From positions 4,407,001 to 4,471,000 of the forward strand of contig NC_092677.1 of the NCBI RefSeq assembly GCF_964355755.1: a stretch of 64,000 bases of DNA. The letters are read 5' to 3'. The DNA comes from Antedon mediterranea. Lineage: Eukaryota > Echinodermata > Crinoidea > Comatulida > Antedonidae. The notes beneath the pieces are model-generated. The model ran no database searches, was not told where the DNA came from, and worked only from the letters and a program-made list of their open reading frames with translations. Position numbers and translations under genes: made by a program. Below, in pieces: positions 1 through 12,493 of the stretch (within the stretch, counting starts at the first letter, position 1; every line of letters starts with the position of its first letter).

Positions 1-267
1 TACAGTAGTGTTTGTTAATATAAAACAAATATAAACAAATCCTCAAATTATTTCTGTTTATGTTTTGTTTTTCATCTCTCAATTTAGAATATATAACATA
101 TCATTTAAATGGAAAGTATGACCAAAATAGCAAAGCAACTACTGTAGATGCCTACAGGAAAAATCGGAAACAAAAATAGAAGTGGGAATAGACAGTCCTT
201 ACCTGCACACGTTTTTTTTTTCATTCAGTTAGGTGTCACAAATGAATTTAAGCTTATTTGATTTCAG

Positions 268-3265
268 GGATTTTCACTTATTTCAACATGACAAATACGG
301 TAACTGCTACACATTTAACAGTCATAAGAAGGAAAATGCAACAAAACACGATGTATCACAACCAGGTGCCGAAAAAGGTAAGTTGGTAACCGATTATAAG
401 AATCCTAAAAAAGATTTGAGAAAGAGCCGAAGTATTTCAAAATACAAACTAACATAGCATTATTCGATTCGTAGTTTGAATCTTTTTTCACCTATTTACG
501 TTTTGGTAATAAAGGTTTAAAGCTAACGCTGTACACAGAACAACATGAATATGTTAGTGTCTTCGGACAAGAGAGTGGCATCAAAGTGTCGGTGCATAAT
601 CAGTTTGAAACACCGTTTCCAGAAGAAAATGCCATTACCGTCTCACCAGGCAGAGCTACTTCATTAGGCATAAAAAAGGTAAACATCATCTTTCTCATCA
701 TTGACCGATGTTTTCTTCATGTCATGAAGAAGCTCTTGATTTTTGACGACATTTGACATATGTACTTGCTTTGCTTCGTTGATTGCTGCAAAGTATTGGC
801 ACGCGCACAATCAATTAACATGGCTGCTACAGTCCTATGTTTTTGATAGCTCTATCAGTTTAGTTTAGTTTAGATGGGTAAGTTTAGGCGAGGTGTACCT
901 TTTTAATCCCATTTGTACAACGGTCGAATCCAGTCGTTTTTTTCACGATCGTTATAATCAAAACTTATATTCTGAAATTTAGACAATTTTTTATTTGCAG
1001 CACGAACTGATTCGGAAAGGCCAGCCGTATGGTAACTGCACAAGTGAAAATGCAACCGTGAAGAACTTGATTTACAAGGGAGACACAGTGTACACAGCTA
1101 CTGTAAATAACAATGATGTCATTCATGTTTATTTTACTCCATGAATTGATTTAAAAATTGAAAGGTTTCCATGTATTGTCTGTTTGTACATTGGTCTGTA
1201 TTCAAATTATTCCTAATCAGCAGATCCAAGTTAAAAATATAAATATTATCATCATTATCATATAATTGCTTTAATGGTAGGTCTACGTCATGATCAATTC
1301 TTACCTATTTAGTATCTATTAACCCAATCATTATTTTCATTTTTTATTTTCAATAGGCTTGCCAAAAATCGTGTTTACAACTAAAGTTACTAGAAGTTTG
1401 CGACTGTGTGGACACATTGCGTTATGATGGTTCCCAGCGTTGCCAACTACTGGATCTTGAACAAGGCTAGTTTAACCAAATGAACACACAACATTAGCAA
1501 ACATTGAAGCCACTGCTAGCGCGAACAAAATATTCTTTCTTTAATTCTTTTCGTAATTTTTATCCATTCATTCATTATTTATAGCCAAAATAAATATTTA
1601 ACATCAGTAGGCTATACTACAAAAAGTGATTTTACTGATTAAGCGAAAACTCAAGGGACTATAATTCGCAGATGTGGACAATGAAAATACGAATACACAT
1701 GTACATAGGCTAAACCAGCCTACCTTTACTTACAAGATCTATTAACTCATTTTAGAAGTACATTATTTGTACCTTTAAACTGAGTGAATAGATCTTGTGA
1801 GTAAAGCTAAACATTTGCATATACCTATATCATTGCAACATTATTTCTAAAAGCTCAACATATTCCATTAGTACGCATCACAACATTAATATAAGGCGTA
1901 CAACATACTGGATTCAATTTACCCGCAATTGCAGTGAAATATTATATTTCTAAAGCCTACACTTTTTTTTACCAATTAGAACGTTGCCGCCAATTTGTGA
2001 ATTTTCTTCATTCTCAATATTTAATAAAATGTGATTGTCCAGTTGCTTGTCGGTAAGTTAATGTATCTTTCTAAAACTGAAACTAAATTCGCTTCTTGAC
2101 TGGACTGGTAACATGTATGGTGAATTATTGTGTTAAGTTGTAACAAATTAAACAAAACCATTGTATTGGTGGAAAGTCATGGACTATTATGTTGTGACGT
2201 CTTCTTGTAGCAAAAGAATAATTTCTATTTTTTTTGTTTTTAGTGAAATTACATATGAAAAGACCGTATCACAATCACTTTGGCCTTCTGATAGATATGT
2301 GGTAAGTTTGCTGGTACGGTGAAGGAACTGAGAACTCGTGCCAAGGATTTAATAATATAAGATTATAACATTATTACGAATGGACTAGTATACCTAATAA
2401 ACTGATTTCGAAATAAGTTAGGCCTACAATAACATTTTTAATCTTCCAGAAAACTTTGCTTGACAGTATTTACGTCCTTGAGGCAAGATACAGTGAACAT
2501 TTATACGATCTCGAAACGGCCCAGTAAGTAGCATGTTTCAAAAAGAGGCAATGTTTTCGCGCCAATAGAAAGCGTCAGCTTATACGCATGCGTAGAGAAC
2601 GATTTTAAAGATGGAAACATGAATACGCATGACGCTTTCGATTCGTGTGAACAAATTCGCCTAATGGAAATCGGCTTTACACATTATTAACTGTAATGAT
2701 CAGATTTGCCAGACGCCTTTTAAAATTAGAGATATTCAGTCTTCAATGTATAAATTGTATTTGTATAATAACTATTTTTCTATAATTACTTTTGAAATAT
2801 GTGTAAACAGAAGAAATCTTGCTCGTCTGAACGTGTATTATGAGGATCTTTCGTACGTCTCCATATCCAAACTCCCTGCTTATACAGTAAGTACAGTAAT
2901 ACTAGTTAGTATTCCTTTCGAGGACCTTTTGGACGTCCATAATATCACAAAAAAATCGATCAAAAATTCTGAACCTTTAACTTCAATCATCCTATAGGCC
3001 TATTTTGTGAAAAATCGTGATTGAGTGAGAAAATTGACCCGGTGATAAAATAATCCGATATTTCAACGTAATTTACTTTATAACCAATTTTTCTGAATTT
3101 CAGTGGCAAAGCCTCTTCGGTGACGTAGGAGGAACTCTAGGGCTGTATATTGGTCTTTCATTGCTAACTGTTGTCGAATTCTGCGAATTCTTCATTGATA
3201 TTCTTCTTTATTGTTGTAACAAAATGGTGAAGAGGAACAAAGTACAAAGCATACCGGGCATGTAG
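268..3265 (+). CDS. DEG/ENaC-type channel with LDLa modules, paralogue A (3' part, exons 10-18)
   Basis: Only the 3' half lies in the window; exons 1-9 lie to the left. Exons by the array's numbering: 10 268-377, 11 515-678, 12 1001-1102, 13 1357-1465, 14 1980-2052, 15 2244-2301, 16 2450-2523, 17 2811-2886, 18 3104-3265 (TAG). Phases join without a break. Visible family marks: YGNCYTFN after the finger region, a Cys-rich thumb and palm (exons 13-14), [14 protein letters not shown] before TM2, and the pore segment [11 protein letters not shown] with the G-x-S selectivity filter, followed by TM2 and a short basic tail. The product should be a trimeric, sodium-selective plasma-membrane channel subunit; the ligand is unknown. 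Exon 13 ends at a GC donor (AAG/GCTAGT). Nearly identical to B over all shared exons, but A keeps exon 16. Confidence 0.85.
1718..1809. repeat. short foldback (MITE-like) element in intron 13 of A
   Basis: Arms of about 33 bp (left ending CAAGATCTATTAACTCA, right starting TGAGTGAATAGATCTTG) with a short loop. The same element is at 11321-11409 in B, so it predates the A/B duplication. Confidence 0.6.
2557..2678. repeat. MITE family 2 copy (partial), intron 16 of A
   Basis: Ends with GAACAAATTCGCCTAATGG and ATCGGCTTT, the terminus of the family seen complete at 39585-39744. The left end is degenerate. The corresponding DNA in B is deleted together with exon 16. Confidence 0.5.
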
Positions 3266-3441
3266 TTCATAAGATGCAACCAGGGAAGAATTGTAATTTA
3301 ACTCTTCCCTGATGCAACACAATTTCCCATTTTTGTGTATATATGGCCCAAGACTTAATTATATATTATGACGAGTAAATTATAGTTTATACGCAACAAG
3401 CACGTTTTTGTTGTTGCGTCTAGGTAGATTTCAAGGTAGTA

Positions 3442-3935
3442 GGGAGGTTTCGCAACCTTACGAATACGATAACGAAAACGGATACGTCATACATTTGTGA
3501 AACTTTTGAGCTGATCCCCATTTCATATTCGTAAAGCGTATTCGTGTTGACGAATATCACCAATCATATTCGTAACTACAAAACGAGTATAATTTTTGAT
3601 CTATTTTGCACATTTTGCATTTGAATCAGGAATGATTCATGATTATAATATAATTATAGATTTATTGAATGTAATTTACTAAAGTAATTTACTAAAATGC
3701 CATGTCAATTTGATAAATAGCACTTTTTAAAGTCCTCACTCGCTTTGATGTTACGCTAGGCCTAGGCAGCCGGCCAAGCACCTGCGCTTCGCTCAAATTT
3801 ACCGCAGTCATATTTTGGACGCGCCTCAATATTTCGTTGCCATGCGAAACAGATTTTTTATGGCTTACGAAAACGAATACGTGTGCGTGACGTATCGTAT
3901 TTCGTTATCGTATTCGTAAGATTGCGAAACCTCTC
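3442..3935. mobile_element. 494-bp inverted-repeat element (MITE, TA target)
   Basis: Left end GGGAGGTTTCGCAACCTTAC and right end (reverse complement) GAGAGGTTTCGCAATCTTAC. The inverted match continues through CGAATACGATAACGAAA. A TA lies on both sides (3440-3441, 3936-3937), as for Tc1/mariner-type elements. No coding capacity. The second copy, between B and C, is split by the large transposon. Confidence 0.65.
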
Positions 3936-4562
3936 TAATGGCATCATAATGTCCTGGTAAATGATTGGTGTTGGACCTGTTGGTAACTATAAATAGAAGG
4001 TAGTCCATGTAGTATGTATAAACTAATTAAATGGAAACAGCCATAATTTTGTAAAACGGCGGCGTGTCGAGCAAAGCAAAGTACTTTGATATTATATGAT
4101 TGTAATTGATTGAGCTTGACAGTGATATGATTATTTAGAAAGATGCTATATACATTAATATTTTCCATTTCTTGGACTTGTAAAGCTATTTATATGTCTA
4201 TTCAAAATATAAAACACAAATAAATAAATAATAAATAAATAAATAATGCATGTTGTGAAATTATGTAAACTTCTGTATAAGCCTAGATAAAGCTATTTAT
4301 ATGTCTATTCAAAATATAAAACACAAATAAATAAACTAATAAATAAATAATGCATGTTTTGAAAGGTTTTAAAATAATGCACAGTTGGATTTACATTTTA
4401 ACCAGCTTACTGTTAGTGTGTGGTTATTTATTAGCTATGATTAATATAATAAATAAAGATTGTAGCACGATATTCATTTACATAATTTACTCATTATGAA
4501 TAAAAAATGAAAACCTTCATAAAATTATATTATTTCCCATGCGCGGATTGACAAAAAAATTG

Positions 4563-4690
4563 AGTAAATAATTAGTAGGCGTGGTTTCCACTATTACGCA
4601 AATGACGTAGGCCTACAACGCAAGTAATAACAACAACTCATGTGATCTCTCGCTTGCGTGTATATGCGTTGCGTCCTACTTTAGAAATCA
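4563..4690. repeat. dispersed repeat upstream of B (copy upstream of C at about 20490-20605)
   Basis: Contains GGTTTCCACTATTACGCAA near its left end and GCGTTGCGTCCTACTTTAG near its right end. It resembles the TTGCGT-rich repeats at 50385-50507 and 63700-63866. It sits 570 bp 5' of the B start codon. Confidence 0.4.
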
Positions 4691-5256
4691 TTTTGACCTA
4701 AATATCAACGACTACGCACTGAGAAAAAAATATAACAAGTATTCGAACATCGACATTTAAATTAGCTTGCTGTAAATTGAAAACATCATTACGTTAATTA
4801 AAACCAGAATCGTGTTTTCATTTCGGTATTGTATTGTGAATCACATAAAGAAAGTACATTTTTATAGTAACGTAAAAGTAATAAGAACAATTACATATTG
4901 ATAGCCAATATGCTTTACACTCTCAAATAGAAAAATCGATCGGATTTGGAATGAATATCGTCCTAAATAATGTTACAATAACCGAAAGACGCTCATTCTA
5001 TCACCAACTAACACTGCATTGTCGTCGTGAGTAAACAATGTCGGACTTGTGATCAAGTTGAGATTTTGTATCAGTATTTGCATTTCCGCGCTCATATACG
5101 GAAGAAGTACCACAAACTGGCAAGCTACGCGGGAACGAATTTACTAACAAATATTTTCGTAATACGTACATCCACGCGCGCATAATTCAGAAACTTATCC
5201 GAGATCAAGATTGATGCAAGAATATTAGGAAACGATTCGATCTTGTCATTGAGAAC

Positions 5257-8200
5257 ATGGCTCAAGAAGAAGAGGAAACTGTACTTGGAATAAGTCGAAA
5301 TTTCGGAGAAAACACTTCTTCACATGGTATACCACGGATAGTAGCGTCAAAATCGTATTTTGGAAAGATCTTCTGGAGTTGTTTGTATGTTGCTTCTCTA
5401 GTGGCGTTCTCTTGGCAGGCCTATGTCCTCATCGATACATACTTCAAGTTTGAAGTTTCTATCAAAGTAAGTTAAGAACGTATCTATCATTTAATTTTAC
5501 AAAGAAAATTTAAGAAAACAAGCTTACTGATGGCTACACAAATCATTCCAATCAAAGAATGTTTATATTTTTATAACTAATTTAGAAATCACATCCACAC
5601 GGCCAATCGTAGACTTTTCGATGTTTGTCTGAAATAAAAGCTCAAGTAGTATACGTATGAAACGCCATATGTGCCAAAATATTAATCTTTTTACTAATAA
5701 TTAAGTCAAAAGGCCTCGTTAAAAGTGATTAGGAATTAAATTGTAACTTTTGACTTACAGTATTTCCATTTTTGTTTAAACTAATATAGCAATTACCGAA
5801 AATTAGGCATAATGAAAATAATAATTATATTATAAAAAATTAATAAAACGAATATTTCTTGCTTTGCTTTTATTTATTTTTGTCAGTACGTCGTTGAAAA
5901 CTCAGACGCCAGACCCTTGCAATTTCCCGCCGTTACCTTATGCAATACGAATCAAGTTCGCCGGTCCATTTTGGCGTTACGTCATGAGTATGAGATACTA
6001 TCGTCCATTGAAGACTACACAAATGGTTTACTGTATTATGGTAAAATATTTTGCGTCAATATAATATTTATTCCATGTTTTTTTTGCCCAACTAACGTTT
6101 ACTATCTTAGATGGATACCATCGAGATCACTTATTATAGACAATGGAAAAAAACTGCTTTTGTAGGTTTTTTATCAGTGTCTTTGTTCAATTCTATCAAT
6201 ACTAGTTCACACTTTCATATGACCCCTTTCCCTGCTACCTTTAAGGACCTAATAACTTATTTCAAATTCATCCCATAAAAAGAGCATGAGCGAATGCATC
6301 ATCCCTAATGGATAAGACTTCTTTTCTTCACATTAAAGTATATTTTTGTCTTAAATGTTTCTGCAGCTCCGTGCAAGGCTGGAGATTTTAATTGTGAGAA
6401 CAATAAGTGTGTTAAAGGCTACAGAGTGTGCAACGGTATTGATGATTGTGGTGATAAGTCAGATGAACAAGACTGTCAATCTGGTAAGTATTGGAATCTT
6501 TATCAACCCGTAAAATAATGGAACGCGTGAGTATTATATTTTAAAATTTAGTAATAATTATCTTCTGTGATGGCGCTAGTTACACTCCGTTATGCGTGAG
6601 TAATTATGAATGACATAATGCGCGCATAAAGCATGTCATAACAGACGTTAGCGGTTTTCTGTTATACAGTCGTACGACAGCCACGTCGTTTTCAGTCGCG
6701 TGGACGCGACTCTATAGTTCACTATGTCGGTCGGTCGGTATGTCTGTCGGTCCGGTATCACTATGCATTGTAGCACGCGACTTAATGGCTGTTGGCCTTG
6801 TTGAGTAACAATCTACTCGATCGGTTTCCTGTAAAAACTAACTTTCTTACAATAAATCGTCGTAGTCGTAACAAAACTGGTGTTCTTACGTAGAGAAGAA
6901 ACCAGGCTTAAACGGGCATATAGGAAGTTAAGATTATTTTCGATTTAATCCATTGCGAATTCAGGTAAATGCGTCATGCTTGGTAAAAGACAATGTGTAC
7001 GACGAATGCATTTAGCTGAGTATCGTTGTTTTCTGCTTTTGTCAGAAGAGTATAGACCAACATAATATTCCATTACTAATCATTATTATATTTATTTTGC
7101 ATAAATATTATACATTTTATTATATACAGTTCCGTGTCGATCTGGGTATAAGAGGTGTCAAATGGGAGGAGATTTCGGCTATTGTATTAGCGAAGACAGA
7201 TGGTGTGACAGAAATATAGATTGTTACGATGGAGAAGACGAAGATTGTTCAGCGAATGACAGTGAGTAACATTAAGTTGAAGAAAATTAAATTAGGCCTA
7301 CCCAACTTAATTAACATATTCGTCCTTAAAATCAGAATAACAATAGAATATATATTAGGAAGAAGTATAAAAATCATTGTATTGATCATTTGAAAATGAA
7401 ATGAATAAAAGTAGCGGTTAAGGCCACAAAAGAGAGAAAAAAAAAACATTCATTACCGTACGAAGTATTTTGAGGAAAACAACTTGTGCATGCGCACTAA
7501 TCTTGTCAGACATACAATACTCGCACATGTGTACTAATCAGCCACATTTTAAAGTCACGCCCATAGTCATAGCCCAAAGTATGAGTTGAAAAGTTTCCAT
7601 GCAGCGGCAAATTGGACTTGGAAGCCCGTTTTTTTTTTTCATATTTTTTCATCTACGATAAGAGTTCATGAAATGTGCGCGAATATATTCGATTAGTTAA
7701 AAAACAGAAGACTTTATGCATTTATTTCAGTTAAGTGCAAGGACGATGAATTTTCATGTAAAAGCGGAGTAGAGACGTCTTTTGAAACTGCCTATGTTGA
7801 AAAATATGGGACTAAGTATTGCATTAGTGCCAAGCTAAAATGTGATGGTATTAAACACTGTGAGAATAATGCTGATGAAGCAAATTGTCCAGGTGATGTA
7901 ATAAAGTTTTTTCTTGGTAATTTGTGTATGTTTAAAGTAGCGGTATTTATTTTCATATTAATAGCGCTTTTGTATAAATGCACCGAAAGCAAACCATAGC
8001 CATACAATCCATACTACTTTACATTTAATGTATGCCTCCTCAACATAACCCAGGACCTCCTTGTATGGGAAAAAAAGTTCTTGGGACAGAGGTGTAAGTA
8101 GTAGGCCTAAATTAACATGTCACTGTCAATCTAGTACAAATTGATACTCGTTGTTTTGTAGCTGGGAAATGTAATGAGACTGACTTTTCATGCGGAGATG

Positions 8201-11200
8201 GCTTTTGCATCCCGAATGAGTATAAGTGCGACGGGTTTTGCGACTGCACAACAGACTGCAGGGACGAGTCTTCAGACATAGTTTGTGCATTTACGTGCAC
8301 GAATGGTAAACAAATTCAACAAGAGGAAAGGTGTGATTATAAAAACCAATGCGGTGATAACAGTGATGAAGAAGGATGTACAGAATTTCATAGTACAGTT
8401 ATTTTAATTTTTGTCAAAACATTTATTTACTGACTGTGAAAAAAAAAACACACAATAATAAATTGATTTAGACCTACGACTAATTCTTTGATCAATATCA
8501 ATAATTGTCACCGGCGCATTTCTAACGAATAAGCCTACACACAATTTCAAATATTTTCCAGAAAGAATAATCTTTAATTGCTTTAGTAGGTTTAAGTTAG
8601 CCTACTTAAGTAATATTTGTTTTCACATAAATTACAAAGTATAAAATTAAAGTAACGACTTTTAAGAAGTGTTATTTTCTTTCTCTCTACAGGTTGCACT
8701 GGATTTCAGTGTGATAATAAGCAGTGTATTGACAAGGCTTACATTTGTAACGATATAGAAGACTGTTATGATTATAGTGATGAACGTTCATGTAAGTTAT
8801 TTTTAATCTGTTAGCCTGTGTGTCCTATGACTGTGTTAAACATGTAATGACAAATGTGTTTGTTTCATTTATTTTTTCTCAACATTATGCTTCATTTGGT
8901 TTTAGGTAATTGCTCAAGATTTCCTTGTAATAACGATAAATGTGTTAACATCTACGCTGATTGTAACGGATTAGACGAATGCGGGGATGGCTCTGATGAA
9001 ATGTTTTGTAATGACACAGGTGACTGTAGAAGTGTTTCTAAACAAATTTGGTAATCAAACTCCTCCCTCAACAGCCCTAATCTAACTGGGCTCTAAACCA
9101 ACTCGGCCCAAGTAGTTTCAGCCCCGTAAGTCCATCTTCAAATCAACTCGTCTCAAGTCAACTCAACTCCAAGTTAGAGTGGCCCCATTACCCAATCAGT
9201 CAACTAGTTCCTAATAAAGTAACAGTAACAATACTGTTTGAAGCAAACTATTAAACACTATTCAACAGTTGTGACAACGTGTTGAATCACAGCGTTGACA
9301 AATGATGCAGATAAGATAGATTTAAGTTAATATGCCTATGTTTATTATGTTATGTAATTAGTATTGTTTTTTTATAGGAAGTAATTATCAAACACACGAT
9401 CCTTCAAATTGGACAGATGACTGGTATTTCCAATACGCAGACAAATTAGACATAAGTTCTGATACGTTTCTGCTTGAGACAGCAGTAAAATTATTTAAGG
9501 AGTACTTTAAAGATTGGGGATTTGAGAGAGTTTCAGGAGAGTTTCCACCTGACTGGATTAGATTCCTTTTCTTCAGTAGCACGGCAGACTACAGCGATCT
9601 ACAGAATGTTCTAAAACTTACCCAAGAGGAATTATCGGAACTAGGACATCAGGCTCACCAGATGATTTTACAGTGTGTTTATGCTGGTACGAAGTGTGAT
9701 ATTGAAAAGTACGTGAAAATGGTTTGACAGTTTTATTTAGGATAATATTAAATAGTTAATATAAAACAAATCCTAAATTATCTCTGTTTCTGTTTTATTT
9801 TCCATCTTTCAAGTTAGAATCATTTAAATGAAAAGTATGACCAAAATAGCAAAGCAACTACTGTAGATGCCCACAGGAAAAATCGGAAACAAAAATGGAA
9901 GTGGGAATAGACCGTCCTTACCTGCACACGTTTTTTTTTTCATTCAGTTAGGTGTCACAAATTAATTTAAGCTTATTTGGTTTCAGGGATTTTCACCTAT
10001 TTCAACATGACAAATACGGTAACTGCTACACATTTAACAGTCATAAGAAGGAAAATGCGACAAAATACGATGTATCACAACCAGGTGCCGAAAAAGGTAA
10101 GTTGGTAACCGATTGTAAGAATCCAAACACAGATTTGAGAAAGATCCGAAGTATTTCAAAATATAAACAAACATAGCATTATATTCGATTCGTAATTTGA
10201 ATATCTTTTTACCTATATTTACATTTTGTTAATCAAGGTTTAAAGCTAACGCTGTACACAGAACAACATGAGTACGTTAGTATCTTTGGACAAGAGAGTG
10301 GCATCAAAGTGTCGGTGCATAATCAGTTTGAAACACCGTTTCCAGAAGAAAATGCCATTACCGTCTCACCAGGCAGAGCTACGTCATTAGGCATAAAAAA
10401 GGTAAACGTCAATGCAATCATTTTTCTTATCATTGAGAGATGTTTTCAATGCAATTGATGAAGAAGCTCTTTGACATGATCTACGCTTGCTTTGCTTCGT
10501 TGGTTGCAAAGTAACTAGTTCCTTATGTCTTAGGTTTTTGAAAATCAATAGTTCCCCATATCACGATCGTTTTAATCGAAACGTATATTCTGAAATGTAT
10601 ACAATGTTTTATTTGCAGCACGAACTGATTCGGAAAGGCCAGCCGTATGGTAACTGTACAAGTGAAAATGCAACAGTGAAGAACTTTATTTACAAGGGAG
10701 ACACAGTGTACACAGCTACTGTAAATAACAATGATGTCATTCATGTTTATTTTACTCCATGAATTGATTTAAAAATTGAAAGGTTTCCATGTATTGTCTG
10801 TTTGGACATTGCTCTGTATTCAAATTATTCCTAATCAGCAGATCCATGTTAAAAATATAAATATTATCATCATTATCATATAATTGCTGTAATGGTAGGT
10901 CTACGTCATGATCAATTCTTTCCTATTTAGTATCTATTAACCCAATCATTATTTCATTTTTTATCTTCTATAGGCTTGCCAAAAATCGTGTTTACAACTA
11001 AAGTTACTAGAAGTTTGCGACTGTGTGGACACATTGCGTTATAATGGTTCCCAGCGTTGCCAACTACTGGATCTTGAACAAGGCTAGTTTAACCAAATGA
11101 ACACACAACATTAGCAAACATTGAAGCCACTGCTGCCGCGAACAAAATATTCTTTCTTTAATTCTTTTCGTAATTTTTATTCAGCCAAAATAAATATTTA

Positions 11201-12493
11201 ACATGTAGGCTATACTACAAAAAGTGATTTTACTGATTAAGCGAAAACTCAAGGGACAATAATTCGCAGATGTGGACAATGAAAATACGAATACACATAT
11301 GTACATAGGCTAAACCAGCCTAGCTTTACTTACAAGATCTATTCACTCATTTTAGAAGTACATTATTTGTACCTTTAAACTGAGTGAATAGATCTTGTGA
11401 GTAAAGCTAAAAGCTAAACATTTGCATAGACCTATATCATTGCAACATTATTTCTAAAAGCTCAACATATTCCATTAGTACGCATCACAACATTAATATA
11501 AGGCGTACAACATACTGGATTCAATTTACCCGTAATTGCAGTGAAATATTATATTTCTAAAGCCTATACTTTTTTTTACCAATTAGAACGTTGCCGCCAA
11601 TTTGTGAATTTTCTTCATTCTCAATATTTAATAAAATGTGATTGTCCAGTTGCTTGTCGGTAAGTTAATGTATCTTTCTAAAACTGAAACTAAATTCGCT
11701 TCTTGACTGGACTGGTAACATGTATGGTAAATTATTGTGTTAAGTTATAACAAATTAAACAAAACCATTGTATTGGTGGAAAGTCATGGACTATTATGTT
11801 GTGACGTCTTCTTGTAACAAAAGAATAATTTCTATTTTTTTGTTTTTAGTGAAATTACATATGAAAAGACCGTATCACAATCACTTTGGCCTTCTGATAG
11901 ATATGTGGTAAGTTTGCTGGTACGGTGAAGGAACTGAGAACTCGTGCCAAGGATTTAATAATAATTATAAGATTATAACATTACAAATAATAATAATAAT
12001 ATTTATTCGGCAAAAGTTCATGTGTGTAAACAGAAGAAATCTTGCTCGTCTGAACGTGTATTATGAGGATCTTTCGTACGTCTCCATATCCGAACTCCCT
12101 GCTTATACAGTAAGTATACACAGACACGTCTAGTTAGTGTTACTTTCAAGGACCTTTTGGAAGTCAATAATATCACAAAAAAATCGATCAAAAATTCCGA
12201 ACCTTTAACTTCAATCATCCTATATGCCTATTTTGTGAAAAATCGAGATTGAGTGAGAAAATTGACCCGGTGATAAAATAATCCGATATTTCAACGTAAT
12301 TTACTTTATAACCAATTTTTCTGAATTTCAGTGGCAAAGCCTCTTCGGTGACGTAGGAGGAACTCTAGGGCTGTATATTGGTCTTTCATTGCTAACTGTT
12401 GTCGAATTCTGCGAATTCTTCATTGATATTCTTCTTTATTGTTGTAACAAAATGATGAAGAGGAACAAAGTACAAAGTATACCGGGCATGTAG
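5257..12493 (+). CDS. DEG/ENaC-type channel with LDLa modules, paralogue B (chimeric; lacks exon 16, probably disrupted)
   Basis: Exons: 1 5257-5466, 2 5887-6040, 3 6367-6483, 4 7130-7261, 5 7731-7892, 6 8162-8392, 7 8693-8791, 8 8906-9019, 9 9378-9708, 10 9987-10096, 11 10238-10401, 12 10619-10720, 13 10974-11082 (GC donor), 14 11587-11659, 15 11850-11907, 17 12034-12109, 18 12332-12493. The start ATG follows GAGAAC and precedes [10 protein letters not shown]. Residues 23-24 are the His-Gly gating motif; TM1 is about residues 38-60; [10 protein letters not shown] is in exon 2; seven LDLa-like modules fill exons 3-8. The 74-bp exon 16 present in A, C and D is missing. Joining exon 15 (phase 0) to exon 17 (phase 2) shifts frame and stops after about ten codons, before TM2, giving about 732 residues. 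Joining 15 to 18 would stay in frame. Exon 7 is 9 bp shorter than in C. Exons 1-2 match C and exons 10-18 match A. Confidence 0.85.
6367..9019 (+). other. LDLa exon cassette of paralogue B (exons 3-8)
   Basis: Six exons whose ends are all phase 1. Exons 3, 4, 5, 7 and 8 each hold one LDLa-like module; exon 6 holds two. Typical calcium-site signatures are present ([10 protein letters not shown] in exon 3, [10 protein letters not shown] in exon 6, [10 protein letters not shown] in exon 8). Exon 4 has an atypical DGEDEDC end, and the first module of exon 6 has extra cysteines (CDGFCDC). Confidence 0.85.
6700..6800. repeat. dispersed GTCGGTCGGT repeat, intron 3 of B
   Basis: CACTATGTCGGTCGGTCGGT followed by GCACGCGAC. 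A related copy is at about 32385-32465 downstream of C. Confidence 0.4.
9060..9200. repeat. degenerate short tandem repeat, intron 8 of B
   Basis: Loosely repeated CAACTCGGCCC / CAACTCAACTC words of about 16 bp. The same intron of C (28405-28545) has a clearer version. Confidence 0.45.
11083..11084 (+). promoter_or_regulatory. non-canonical GC splice donor of exon 13 (also A 1466-1467, C 30708-30709)
   Basis: Exon 13 ends GAACAAG followed by GCTAGT in A, B and C. The phase-1 join to exon 14 requires this boundary; the nearest GT would give the wrong phase. D has GAACAAG followed by GTATAT at the same place. Confidence 0.7.
11321..11409. repeat. short foldback (MITE-like) element in intron 13 of B
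   Basis: Duplicate of the element at 1718-1809. It starts TAGCTTTACTTACAAG and ends CTTGTGAGTAAAGCTA, near-perfect inverted ends. Confidence 0.6.

Larger units (their letters stand above)
3266..5256. other. A-B intergenic region
   Basis: No coding sequence seen. It contains the TA-flanked inverted-repeat element at 3442-3935, two runs of AAATAAATAA near 4213-4250 and 4318-4350, and the short repeat at 4563-4690. The B promoter must lie in the right part. The whole block is repeated between B and C. Confidence 0.7.

Noticed and set aside
8055-8094. Possible extra small exon between exons 5 and 6 (B; C at about 27398-27440), with an AACCCAG acceptor-like start and GTAAGT nearby.
   Set aside because: Its end phase does not fit exon 6 in either gene, it carries no LDLa cysteine pattern, and exon 5 joins exon 6 correctly without it.
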